Positions 16,301-24,689 of a stretch of 46,465 nucleotides of DNA are shown here, one piece after another. Position numbers and translations under genes: made by a program. The stretch spans positions 1 to 46,465 of the forward strand of contig JAUZNX010000021.1 of assembly GCA_030706745.1 (NCBI GenBank). Reading direction: 5' to 3'. Source of the DNA: Bacteroidota bacterium. GTDB taxonomy: Bacteria > Bacteroidota > Ignavibacteria > Palsa-1295. Below the pieces are notes generated by a model, which was given only the letters and a program-made list of their open reading frames with translations, was not told the DNA's origin and did not search any database. Each line of letters begins with the position of its first letter. The first letter of the stretch is position 1.

Positions 16301-18038
16301 TCTTCTTTTAATTGTAGTTCTCGCCATGCTGGCTGCCGGCTGCTCGTCACCAGTCGAGCGGAAGCCGTTTACGTGTCCTCCTCCTCCTGAGCCACTTTGC
16401 GCGCCAGGCAAGTTCGATAAGATGCTGCTTGACACGATGTTCCATGGCCTGGGGCATATTCAATCGCATATCACCGAGCTCCCTTCACCGATCAATAGTC
16501 AGGCGCATGACTATTCCATTGCATTTGTGCCTTCACCGAATGGAATGGTTGCGATCGTTACCAGCGACCGTTCGGATGCTGCGCGCGATGCTGTCGTAAC
16601 CCGAGTACAGCGCCTCTTTGCTTCACGTTTCATCAATACCACTCACTTCGGTGAGCTTCGACCGGTTCAAACCGGCTCGTTTTCGGCCCCGATCGGTGCA
16701 GGTGTTTATTCGAAGGCCGACGGCCTGTTCTATTTCTCCGCCAAGGCCGCGAACGGCGATCCGGACGATTACGATCTTTTTACTGGCAAGCTTGAATTCA
16801 GCGGCGAAGATGTCGAATTGAGAGAGATTCAGCCGATTCCATCGTTGAATTCTGTGAGTCATTTCGAGAGCCAGCCTGCACTAAGTCCCGATGGACTGAA
16901 TATTTATTTTGTGAGCGACCGACCCGGCGGCAGTGGTGGAACGGATATCTGGCACGCATCGCGACGCTCGAGTTCGTCTCAGGAATGGTCACCTCCACAG
17001 CCACTGGCGCCGCCTATTAATTCGGAGTGCGACGAAATGTCACCATATATTTCGCCCGACGACCCGAACACGCTTTACTTTGCCTCGAACGGCCACGAGA
17101 CTGTTGGAGGATATGATCTCTTTAAGTCCGAGATCAAACGAGGAGTGTTTTCGGATCCACAAAATCTTGGGAAACCGATTAACTCTGCCTGTGATGAGAC
17201 ATTCCCGGTCCAACTGAATGATACCGCATTGTTTTGGTCTTCGAATGTGCCAAGCAATCAAGCCGGATTCAACTTGTTCGCGATCACACGTACCACTCTC
17301 GCTGGCCCGGTTGTAAAAGGTCACATTACAGAGGCGCCTAAGCCTGAGATAGGGCGTCTGAAAATTGACACGATGGCAGCACCGCGCGGACCTGTCAGTC
17401 TTGAAGTCCACGTGACCCGTGGAGCAGATTACAGACCAGCCGTTGGTTCGGACGTCTTCATTAAACGGGATTCTGGCACGCTGTTCCGCGGCGCCGTGCC
17501 CGCGAACGGCGCGATCCTCTTCAAAGTGCTTCCCAATCAGGAATATGATGCCGGAGCAGAATCCGAAGAAGCATTCTTCGATGTGAAGCATGTCGATTTA
17601 CGCGGCTTGCACGATACGACCGTTCGAGTCGATCTGCACCTGCCGGATACGCTTGTCCTCCGAATCAATTTTCCCTTCGATGATTATCAGCACCCGTATG
17701 AATTCGTGATCGATGAGAACGGACAGCCATCGAATATGACCTGGCGGCAGGCGCTCGATCTGACCGCCCATGCTGCATTGCGCTCGCAGGAGCGGCTGAA
17801 GGAACTGCTATTGATTGGTCACACCGATTCGCTTGGTACCGATTCCTATAACGATCGTCTTGGGCTTCGGCGCGCAACTTTTATTGCCGATGAATTGCAG
17901 GCGCGTGGCGTGCCAAAGCGGCTGCTCCAGGTTGCATCGAAGGGGCGGGTACAGCCGGTCGCAACGCGCCCCGGTGAGGACGATGAGCTGTTCCGTTTGC
18001 GATCGCGACGGGTCGAATTTATCAAGGTATTCAAATGA
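16293..18038 (+). CDS. PD40-repeat OmpA-family lipoprotein, resembling T9SS PorE
   Basis: 581 residues from TTG 16293, which lies in the 3' end of bshB1. Signal peptide with lipobox LAAGC (Cys17). Residues about 120-330 hold PD40 propeller strands (SPDGLNIYFVSDRPGG, SPDDPNTLYFASNGHETVGG). A carboxypeptidase-regulatory-like part follows (about 350-450), then an OmpA C-terminal peptidoglycan-binding domain from about 470 with GHTDSLGTDSYNDRLG and an RSRRVEF end. Lipoprotein plus PD40 plus regulatory-like domain plus OmpA is the architecture of PorE of the type IX secretion system, here without an N-terminal TPR part. It would tie the outer membrane to peptidoglycan. First gene of a four-gene envelope operon with ATGA overlaps. 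Assignment to T9SS is inference. Confidence 0.8.
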   Translation: MRSLLLIVVLAMLAAGCSSPVERKPFTCPPPPEPLCAPGKFDKMLLDTMFHGLGHIQSHITELPSPINSQAHDYSIAFVPSPNGMVAIVTSDRSDAARDAVVTRVQRLFASRFINTTHFGELRPVQTGSFSAPIGAGVYSKADGLFYFSAKAANGDPDDYDLFTGKLEFSGEDVELREIQPIPSLNSVSHFESQPALSPDGLNIYFVSDRPGGSGGTDIWHASRRSSSSQEWSPPQPLAPPINSECDEMSPYISPDDPNTLYFASNGHETVGGYDLFKSEIKRGVFSDPQNLGKPINSACDETFPVQLNDTALFWSSNVPSNQAGFNLFAITRTTLAGPVVKGHITEAPKPEIGRLKIDTMAAPRGPVSLEVHVTRGADYRPAVGSDVFIKRDSGTLFRGAVPANGAILFKVLPNQEYDAGAESEEAFFDVKHVDLRGLHDTTVRVDLHLPDTLVLRINFPFDDYQHPYEFVIDENGQPSNMTWRQALDLTAHAALRSQERLKELLLIGHTDSLGTDSYNDRLGLRRATFIADELQARGVPKRLLQVASKGRVQPVATRPGEDDELFRLRSRRVEFIKVFK

Positions 18039-19381
18039 GTCAAGTGAGGATCCGATTGCGAGGAGTTCTGGTCGCCGCGTGTATCGCGGGGATCTCGCTT
18101 GCGCTTTCCGGCTGCTCGCTTACAAAGTGGATTACTCGTACCGAAACGGATACCTACACGATCACCGACCGCGACACCACAGTCGTGGAGTCGATGCGCA
18201 ACGTCCCAGGAACGACATCCGATAGCAGTCATGTCGCAGTAAGCTCGCGTAATGTCGAGGTCTTTGCCCATGCAAACTCCTTCGACTCCGTTGCCAAACG
18301 CGACTACCCGAATTTCCTGCGACTCGGACTTATCGAGGTGGCGGCGCTCTACAGTTCGGGTCGGAGCAACAGTGCATCGGGCCTGCTGGGTGCGTACGCT
18401 GCTGCGGATGAGGACCAATCCCGCTACCCACTCTGGCGAAGTGAATTGGTACGAATCGCGCCGGTTGAGGTCCGGCTGCGGTGGTTCAATGATGCACCCA
18501 ACTGGACACTTGGCTGGAGTGCATTCGAGCACTGGGCGATGGGGGATACTCTGAGCCACAGTTTTGTGAGTATTGCCGGAGCCAATTACTACGTCCGTCG
18601 TCGGTTTTATCTTCGCGATCAAATTCCATACGTCATCTTCAATCCGTATCTCGGCGTCAGTGCCTTCCCGAGCGCGTATGTCAATCTGGGAGCAGAGTTT
18701 CATGTGGGCTCGCTGGGTGGACTGAACCTTCGAGCATACGCCGGCGTCATCAGCGGATTTCTTTGGGCCGATCCAACATGGGGCGGGACCTATCCCTACG
18801 CTGGTCTTGGCGTGAGTGCACTTGATTTTACCAATCGGGTCGAAGAAACCGAACGGGAATGGAAGTACTATACCCGATCAACCATCGGCGCTACGATCGT
18901 GGATGGATCGACGAACTTCTCGACCTGGGTTCAGGGCCGGTTTGCAACTGTGCAATTTCCGCTGCCGATGGGGAATTACCATGCCTGGGTCGGTACCTCG
19001 CTTGTGGAGTACATGGACTTTATCACCAAATCGGCTGGTGCGACGACCGACGCCGAAGGGGTTGGCATTTTGCCTATCAGCGTAGGCTATCGGCAGTATC
19101 TTGGATCGGAAAATTATATGGTCGAACCATTCCTCGAAGGTAGTTACTACCCATCGAGTTATTTCAATTTAGGAGCTCGACTAAAGATCATTGCATCGAG
19201 TGGAATTAGCTTTGGTGGAGTCGCTGGGTATGCAAGTGGATCGCCGGGCAATTTTGCGCCACAGGAGCAGAATTTTAGTAACGTCTACTGGGGATTGTCC
19301 CTGAGTCTCGGCGATTGGAATTACTCGCCGGAAAAAATTCGCGAGTTACGAGCGATCGAAATACCATCGACGATGAAATGA
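18035..19381 (+). CDS. Lipoprotein with outer-membrane barrel-like body, duplicated pair member A
   Basis: 448 residues. ATG overlaps the preceding stop (ATGA). Lipobox LSGC with Cys27. The opening TRTETDTYTITDRDTT is almost shared with the next protein, as are DYPNFLR, RWFNDAPNWTLGW, LRDQIPY and GVSAFPSAYVNLGAE. The later half is rich in alternating aromatic strands and ends in NVYWGLSLSLGDWN, suggesting a beta-barrel or a barrel-like sheet. I do not recognise a named family. Being produced with a PorE-like anchor suggests an outer-membrane partner or cargo-platform role, which is inference. Confidence 0.7.
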   Translation: MSQVRIRLRGVLVAACIAGISLALSGCSLTKWITRTETDTYTITDRDTTVVESMRNVPGTTSDSSHVAVSSRNVEVFAHANSFDSVAKRDYPNFLRLGLIEVAALYSSGRSNSASGLLGAYAAADEDQSRYPLWRSELVRIAPVEVRLRWFNDAPNWTLGWSAFEHWAMGDTLSHSFVSIAGANYYVRRRFYLRDQIPYVIFNPYLGVSAFPSAYVNLGAEFHVGSLGGLNLRAYAGVISGFLWADPTWGGTYPYAGLGVSALDFTNRVEETEREWKYYTRSTIGATIVDGSTNFSTWVQGRFATVQFPLPMGNYHAWVGTSLVEYMDFITKSAGATTDAEGVGILPISVGYRQYLGSENYMVEPFLEGSYYPSSYFNLGARLKIIASSGISFGGVAGYASGSPGNFAPQEQNFSNVYWGLSLSLGDWNYSPEKIRELRAIEIPSTMK

Positions 19382-20796
19382 GAGTACGCGCACTGAACCG
19401 GATGATGGAATCTGCACGGCCATTGGCCGCGCTGGCCTGCGCATCCTTGTTGTTCTCGGCTTGCGCCATCACAAGAACTGAGACCGACTATTGGACGATC
19501 ACCGACCGCGATACGACATCGCATATCATTGAGCGTCTCGACACAGGAGCATTTGGAAATAACGGTGTGATCTTTCCTTCGGCGCGCACGACGGACATTA
19601 ATCGCCATACGGTCCAACATGATTCTACGTACGATCGCAAGTACCCGAATTTTCTGAGAGCCGGCGGGTTGGAGACTGCGGGTTTGATTGGATCGTCATC
19701 CAGCAACGGACTGGGCTTCGGGATGTTCGGACTTTATTCGATGTTTTCCACAGATCAATTCTTCCAGGCGCACAAGAGCAATAGCCTTTTTAAGGGTGAG
19801 TTGTTGCGGCTTTCACCTATGGAATATTGGCTTCGGTGGTTTGGCGACGCTCCAGACTGGACAATTGGATGGACGCCAGTGGAGTTCCTTGCCGGTGATG
19901 AAAAGACTTCCAACCAATTCATCAGTGCCGCAGCAAATCTCTACTTGCGGCATCGGACTTATCTTAGAAGTCAAATCCCTTATCTAATTCTTTCGCCGTT
20001 CGTTGGCGTCAGTGCCCTGCCGTCGGCCTATATCAATGCAGGTGCCGAGCTCACGCTTGGATCCTATGGAGGATTGAGTGCACGGCTCTATGCGGGCCTC
20101 GCTGGCGGAATTGCCTGGTGGATACCCACGACCTCGAATCCAAGTCCGGCGCCCGTGAGTGTATTTCCGTACATTGGGGTTGGAATGAGCATCATGGATT
20201 TCATCAATAAACCCGATGAAACCGAGCGTGAGTGGAAATCCATGATTCACTCAGCTATCAATATCAATATCTTTGAAGTTACGCTCACAAAGAACCAGCT
20301 CAGTGGATTAGATTCCAGTTTCTTTAATGACAATATCCCATTCCAGGGATTGCAAGTTAGACTTGCCAATGTGCAATTTCCTCTGCCGATTTTGAACGAT
20401 CATTTTTGGGCTGGTACTTCGCTTCTAAGCTGGGTCGCACTTGGCTTTAGTGGACAAGGTCTCGGCGTGTTGCCGTTAGAAATAGGGTACCGCCAGTATC
20501 TATTCGGCGCTGAGGATCTGGTGCTGGAGCCATTCTTTGAGTGGAGCTATTATCCATCAAGCTTTATCAATGTTGGCGCTCGTCTAAAACTAGACACCTA
20601 TTCGACGGAGAACATTGGGATTACGTTTGGATATGCCACTGGCACCCCGGGAGCCTTGGTTCCATCCTCACTCAATTCGACGTACGTTCAGAATGCTCTA
20701 GCATTCGGCTCAACTTACATCGGCGTCTCCATATATTTGGGTGATTGGAATAAGTCGCCGGAGACGATCCGGGCTTTGCATGCAACTGCGCAATAA
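19378..20796 (+). CDS. Lipoprotein with outer-membrane barrel-like body, duplicated pair member B
   Basis: 472 residues from ATG 19378, overlapping the previous stop (ATGA); upstream in-frame starts lie inside the preceding gene. Lipobox FSAC with Cys29. It is clearly paralogous to the preceding protein (TRTETDYWTITDRDTT, KYPNFLRAGG, LRWFGDAPDWTIGWTP, LRSQIPYLI, GVSALPSAYINAGAE, ending STYIGVSIYLGDWN). The copies have diverged far enough that the duplication is not recent. Family and function unknown; a barrel-like outer-membrane protein is the best guess. Confidence 0.7.
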   Translation: MRVRALNRMMESARPLAALACASLLFSACAITRTETDYWTITDRDTTSHIIERLDTGAFGNNGVIFPSARTTDINRHTVQHDSTYDRKYPNFLRAGGLETAGLIGSSSSNGLGFGMFGLYSMFSTDQFFQAHKSNSLFKGELLRLSPMEYWLRWFGDAPDWTIGWTPVEFLAGDEKTSNQFISAAANLYLRHRTYLRSQIPYLILSPFVGVSALPSAYINAGAELTLGSYGGLSARLYAGLAGGIAWWIPTTSNPSPAPVSVFPYIGVGMSIMDFINKPDETEREWKSMIHSAININIFEVTLTKNQLSGLDSSFFNDNIPFQGLQVRLANVQFPLPILNDHFWAGTSLLSWVALGFSGQGLGVLPLEIGYRQYLFGAEDLVLEPFFEWSYYPSSFINVGARLKLDTYSTENIGITFGYATGTPGALVPSSLNSTYVQNALAFGSTYIGVSIYLGDWNKSPETIRALHATAQ

Positions 20797-20797
20797 G

Positions 20798-21364
20798 ATG
20801 AAAACTCGTGCATTTTTGCTCGCACTGCTCGGGCTCATGTTTGAAAGCGGCTGCAAGCCCTATGATTTCTCTATGGGCAGCGATCACATTGTGGCGTGCA
20901 AGGTACTCACGCAGCTTTCAAGCGTCCAGCAGGGGCACACCTATACGACGCTGCATGGCGGCGGTGCGATCAACATCAATTATTTTGGTGCCACGCAGTA
21001 CTTGTTCACGACCGATATTCGGTTGGTCCATGGGACTGGATTCCGGGTTCTGATTCGGCCCGATGTTGAACAGCGAAATGTGTTGGATTCGGGTATGATT
21101 TTGACGGTCACAGAACATGGTACGACGCTTGACTCCGCTCATAATATTGTTCTTGAGCGATCGGATGTCCGCATGGCCGAGGGAACACAGCTTCCACTCT
21201 CAATTCTCTCGGAGAACAACTACTCGCAGGTTGTTCTCGGCTGTGACACTCTCACCAAAGGCTGGAGCCGTAGGATGGAATCCGACGACATCGTCATTCA
21301 GGCACTTCCTGGCAGTGAAGTGCAGGTAATCCAACCAGATTGGTCCGACGTGCCGGACCGATAG
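20798..21364 (+). CDS. Small lipoprotein of unknown function
   Basis: 188 residues from ATG 20798, one base after the previous stop. The signal peptide MKTRAFLLALLGLMF ends at SGC (Cys19). The mature part is beta-rich with a Gly-rich segment (TLHGGGAININYFG) and a TTLDSAHNIVLERSDVR stretch, but no known motif. It is the last gene of the PorE-like operon and ends 86 bases before a strong hairpin. Likely an accessory of the same outer-membrane assembly; that is inference from position. Confidence 0.65.
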   Translation: MKTRAFLLALLGLMFESGCKPYDFSMGSDHIVACKVLTQLSSVQQGHTYTTLHGGGAININYFGATQYLFTTDIRLVHGTGFRVLIRPDVEQRNVLDSGMILTVTEHGTTLDSAHNIVLERSDVRMAEGTQLPLSILSENNYSQVVLGCDTLTKGWSRRMESDDIVIQALPGSEVQVIQPDWSDVPDR

Positions 21365-21450
21365 TGCGAAGCGGGATTCCAGGGATTAACATGGGTATTT
21401 GGACGAATTCTCGGATTGATTCTGAGAGTGGATTAAGATTTGAACCCAAA

Positions 21451-21483
21451 GAAGAAGGGCATGCTTGGCGCATGCCCTTCTTC
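21451..21483. terminator. Strong bidirectional hairpin between convergent envelope operons
   Basis: A perfect 14-base stem (21451-21464 with 21470-21483) and a 5-base loop TTGGC, with A-rich flank on the left (CCCAAA) and ACCAAAA on the right. It sits in the 140-base gap between the operon ending at 21364 and the one ending at 21505, as expected for a shared terminator. Confidence 0.8.
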
Positions 21484-21504
21484 CACCAAAATCAGATGCC
21501 GTTC

Positions 21505-22902
21505 TTAGAAATTCAGCGTCAGCTTCGGCGAGACCATCACGTAATCTTTCCATTCCCACGGGTATGGATCACGTCCGATGACCGTCGCATATTTTGCCTC
21601 GATCTGAAGCCATGAGAATAACTTGACCCATGCATCGGTCAGCAGTTCGTTCGAGTATTGGACACTCACGCCATATTCATCGCCGGCATCCGAAGAGTGC
21701 ACATAACCGAGCTTAATAAACGGCTCCCAAAAATCCTTACGATCGACGATGTTTAGATCGGTATTGTTTGGGTCCTTCGGATTAGCCGGAGCAGCACCGA
21801 CCGTTACCGGCTGTATGCCATGCATTCCGCCACCGACCTGAACGTATGCGCCGCGGAACATCTGGTCTGGCAGGCGATAGGAGAGGTAGGCATGTGTCGA
21901 GATCGCGAGATAGTATAAGCTATCAATCGCGCCCCTCGTGGAAATCCCACCAGATCCGGTTCGGTACTGCGGTTGGGTTGCGTAATCCGGGAAGTTCGAA
22001 AGGTTCGGAGTGAAGGAATTACGGAATTCAAGCCCAAAATGCAGCTTGCCCGATTGCTCCGATAGAAGCCCAAGGTCCTGCTTCACTTCAGCCGCGAATG
22101 CCATCGCGCCGGTGAGCTTGCGTTCGCGAATCTGTAAGCCTTGCGAGAGCACGAATGGTTGAACGCCGGAATTCCCAAGTGGCCACTCAATGCCAAGCCG
22201 GAAATCCGTCGTGCCACGACGGATAATGCCGTAGGTCCCAATCGTGCCCGGAAGCCAGAATGGATAGCCGATGTAGTCATCACCAACGTTGATTCCAAAG
22301 CCGAAACCGGATTTGAAGATAATGTCGCCACCAAAAAGTGAAGCATCCATTGCGACAAATTGTACCTTCTGCTGGGAAGGTTCGGTCGAAATCAGCGTAT
22401 ACTCATAGCCATCGCGAGAGTTGATCTTCTCATAGAGAGAGCCTTGGTCGCTTCCGAAAATCTGATGGAGTTTGGGTTCGCCAAATACCTTGATTGTATC
22501 GATAACGAGGCGAAGGAGCGCCATATCATTATCGTTGATCGGAGGTTTTTGGGTTACCGTCATCTCGGCGACAGAGTTCGGTGCTATGCGGTAGCCGCCC
22601 TTGCGAAGGGCGCTGATCACGCGGCTTCGGATCGTACGATCGGTGATGATCCATTGGATCAGTTCACTTTGACGGGCGGTGTCAATCACCTCAATAGAGC
22701 TCAATATGCGTGTCAAAGCCTCGTTTTCTGCCTCAGCTCTTCGGATCGAGTCCGCAAGCGATTCCTGCGGTGCCGTGGGGGACGAAATCTGATTTGTTGG
22801 CGAACCGCCCTGCTGGGCCCGTACCGCGTTCGGAGCCGCCGCACAGAGCGCGACTGTCAGTAGTCCCAGAAATAGGATCATCGTAAGTCTCGTCATGGTC
22901 AT
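21505..22902 (-). CDS. Outer-membrane barrel-like protein linked to the GldM-like gene
   Basis: 465 residues. Signal peptide MTMTRLTMILFLGLLTVALCA with cleavage near VRAQ. Residues about 35-125 look helical and carry IIQWIITDRTIRSRVISALRK-like text; from about 165 the protein turns into amphipathic strands (FGFGINVGDDYIGYPFWLPG) and ends with VMVSPKLTLNF, a terminal aromatic typical of outer-membrane barrels. The second half resembles the preceding gene product (GLPFW / GYPFW, KLSG / KLTG, a similar last strand), so the two are distant paralogs. Third after the GldM-like gene, with a 35-base gap to the previous one. No named family recognised. Confidence 0.7.
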   Translation of the reverse strand: MTMTRLTMILFLGLLTVALCAAAPNAVRAQQGGSPTNQISSPTAPQESLADSIRRAEAENEALTRILSSIEVIDTARQSELIQWIITDRTIRSRVISALRKGGYRIAPNSVAEMTVTQKPPINDNDMALLRLVIDTIKVFGEPKLHQIFGSDQGSLYEKINSRDGYEYTLISTEPSQQKVQFVAMDASLFGGDIIFKSGFGFGINVGDDYIGYPFWLPGTIGTYGIIRRGTTDFRLGIEWPLGNSGVQPFVLSQGLQIRERKLTGAMAFAAEVKQDLGLLSEQSGKLHFGLEFRNSFTPNLSNFPDYATQPQYRTGSGGISTRGAIDSLYYLAISTHAYLSYRLPDQMFRGAYVQVGGGMHGIQPVTVGAAPANPKDPNNTDLNIVDRKDFWEPFIKLGYVHSSDAGDEYGVSVQYSNELLTDAWVKLFSWLQIEAKYATVIGRDPYPWEWKDYVMVSPKLTLNF

Positions 22903-22937
22903 GAAGTATGCTATGATGGATTGAATGGCTCTGGGAA

Positions 22938-24596
22938 TTAGAAATAAATACGCGGAGTGACTTCGAAGAAGTACGGCGGTTCGTATGGTTTGGCATCACG
23001 AACGAGTGGCGCGGTGTAACTCGCTTCAATTCGCAGGTGGTCGGGTATGAGTTCTAACCAGCCACCAAACGTGAAGAGGTGGTCGTATTGGAAGTTCAAG
23101 CCAAACTTGTTTGAAAGCTGATTGACCAATTCAATGGCTACGTGTGGAGTGAACGGCGTCGAGACATTCGCTTTCCCCTGGTAGATGAGGTCTTGCAGCT
23201 TACCGCCTTGATTGGCGCCATAGCCCCAACTGGCCGCTTCCGTATCAGAGGCGGGAATCCAGCTCAGCTTCACCTGGTGGATACCAACGCCGGCTGAGAA
23301 CTGGATGAAGTTCGTCTGATTGAGCTGGACGATGAATGGAATATACATCTGCCCTATAAACGCGGTGCGGAAGAACGTCTTGGAGCCCGGCACAATCTTG
23401 CCAACCTTATCATCGGTGCCATCAAGGCCGCTGTAAATAATGCTCGAATTATATCCGCCGGCCGGGATGACGCTGAAATTGAACGCCATCGGCATGTTGA
23501 AGGCGCTGAAGAAGTCGATACCGGAGAAATATGCTGCCAACGACCCGCCCCAAAAGCCGGATAGCTTTCGGGCCTGGAAAATTTGACCTTGATCGCGCCC
23601 GAGATTTGCTGGGAAATCAAGCCCAAGCTTGAAATCGCTGCCACTCCCGATTTGATTGCGCATATTGAGCCACAGGCGCGCCTCACCACTCGACCAGAAG
23701 GGAAGTCCCACTTCAGGATTTCCGAGTTGAAGCTCAACTTCGTTTTGTCGCGAGATATTGACACCGAGGTGATCGATCGAGAGATCGATCCTGGGTTGAT
23801 ATCGGAAAGCACGCGAACTCAAAACTTCCGGGGCTAAGCTGGCGCTGGCGTCGGCCTCAGGCGGCAGAGCCGTTTGGGTCGTGTCAACGGTAGCTTGCAT
23901 GTCCTCATCAAAAGTCGGAAGCTGCAACATGCGAGCTTGCTCATTAACGATGACTCGCTTTGAATATGGGCCGGTAAACATCTCATGGAAGATGTAGCGC
24001 TCGTCCGAACTCTTGATGAGTTGCGCACCGCGCGGTGCGATATCGCCCGGCAATTCAACGAGTTCACCTTGAATCGCGTTGATATTATCATCGAGGGCTG
24101 GCTGATGTTGCATGACCGAAATCACCTCACGGCCTTTGAATGCCACCGGAACAGACGCATTGGTATTCGATCGCTTACGACCACCACCGAAGAAGATGTC
24201 TTCCCCGCCGCCCGATGTATCGACATTCACATGCTTGCCCATGAACAGGATATGAAACGGCTCGTACCGATCACCCTTCGTCGGAGCGGCGAACACGTAC
24301 ACGTTATCGATATCGAAGTTCTTGAGCTGTTTATCCTTATACTTATCCTGATAGACCTTGATGATCTGATTCTTTAAATCGTCATCGGTAATTTTCCATG
24401 CGGTGACATTCGTGAACGCATATGAGGACCCTTTATCGTCCATGGCGCTGAGTTCACGATACATCCGCTCGTTCTTCAGGGTCAACGCATGAAGTTTTTC
24501 CTCAGCGGTTTGAGCATGAGCCGTGATGGAAAAGAAGGTGGCAGCGACTACGAGTGCCGCATGTAACCGGATTCTGTACTGAGGCTGTCGTTTCAT
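22938..24596 (-). CDS. Exported protein with N-terminal domain plus barrel-like C-terminal half
   Basis: 552 residues from ATG 24596, chosen over TTG 24626 because it begins the signal peptide (MKRQPQYRIRLHAALVVAATF, cleavage after AHA). Residues 25-240 form a separate domain with WKITDDDLKNQIIKVYQDKY, a Gly-rich patch (GGGEDIFFGGG) and DIAPRGAQLIKSSDERYIFHE. From about 270 the chain has barrel-like strands and ends in YFFEVTPRIYF. It occupies the place where porN/gldN would be expected after porM, but its sequence does not look like GldN. It may be a lineage-specific partner of the GldM-like protein; this is inference. Confidence 0.7.
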   Translation of the reverse strand: MKRQPQYRIRLHAALVVAATFFSITAHAQTAEEKLHALTLKNERMYRELSAMDDKGSSYAFTNVTAWKITDDDLKNQIIKVYQDKYKDKQLKNFDIDNVYVFAAPTKGDRYEPFHILFMGKHVNVDTSGGGEDIFFGGGRKRSNTNASVPVAFKGREVISVMQHQPALDDNINAIQGELVELPGDIAPRGAQLIKSSDERYIFHEMFTGPYSKRVIVNEQARMLQLPTFDEDMQATVDTTQTALPPEADASASLAPEVLSSRAFRYQPRIDLSIDHLGVNISRQNEVELQLGNPEVGLPFWSSGEARLWLNMRNQIGSGSDFKLGLDFPANLGRDQGQIFQARKLSGFWGGSLAAYFSGIDFFSAFNMPMAFNFSVIPAGGYNSSIIYSGLDGTDDKVGKIVPGSKTFFRTAFIGQMYIPFIVQLNQTNFIQFSAGVGIHQVKLSWIPASDTEAASWGYGANQGGKLQDLIYQGKANVSTPFTPHVAIELVNQLSNKFGLNFQYDHLFTFGGWLELIPDHLRIEASYTAPLVRDAKPYEPPYFFEVTPRIYF

Positions 24597-24650
24597 TCTT
24601 GTTTCGGTTTGCAATTCTCTGATCAACTCGTTTTGGGTGAAGGAAGAAGG

Positions 24651-24679
24651 GACCCTCCCGTCCAGAAGACGGGAGGGTC
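24651..24679 (-). terminator. Hairpin between the GldM-like gene and its downstream barrel gene
   Basis: A perfect, GC-rich 12-base stem (24651-24662 with 24668-24679) with a 5-base loop, 11 bases after the GldM-like stop. On the minus strand it is followed by CCTTCTTCC rather than a T-run. It probably stabilises the upstream mRNA end or attenuates read-through so that the GldM-like protein is made in excess. Confidence 0.65.
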
Positions 24680-24689
24680 TGGATATTCG

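Noticed and set aside
22938-24596. PorN/GldN assignment for the gene after the GldM-like gene
   Set aside because: Position is right, but the length (552 residues), the barrel-like C-terminal half and the absence of the GldN sequence marks speak against it.
24596-24626. TTG start at 24626 for the barrel gene
   Set aside because: It would put ten polar residues ahead of a typical signal peptide which begins at ATG 24596.
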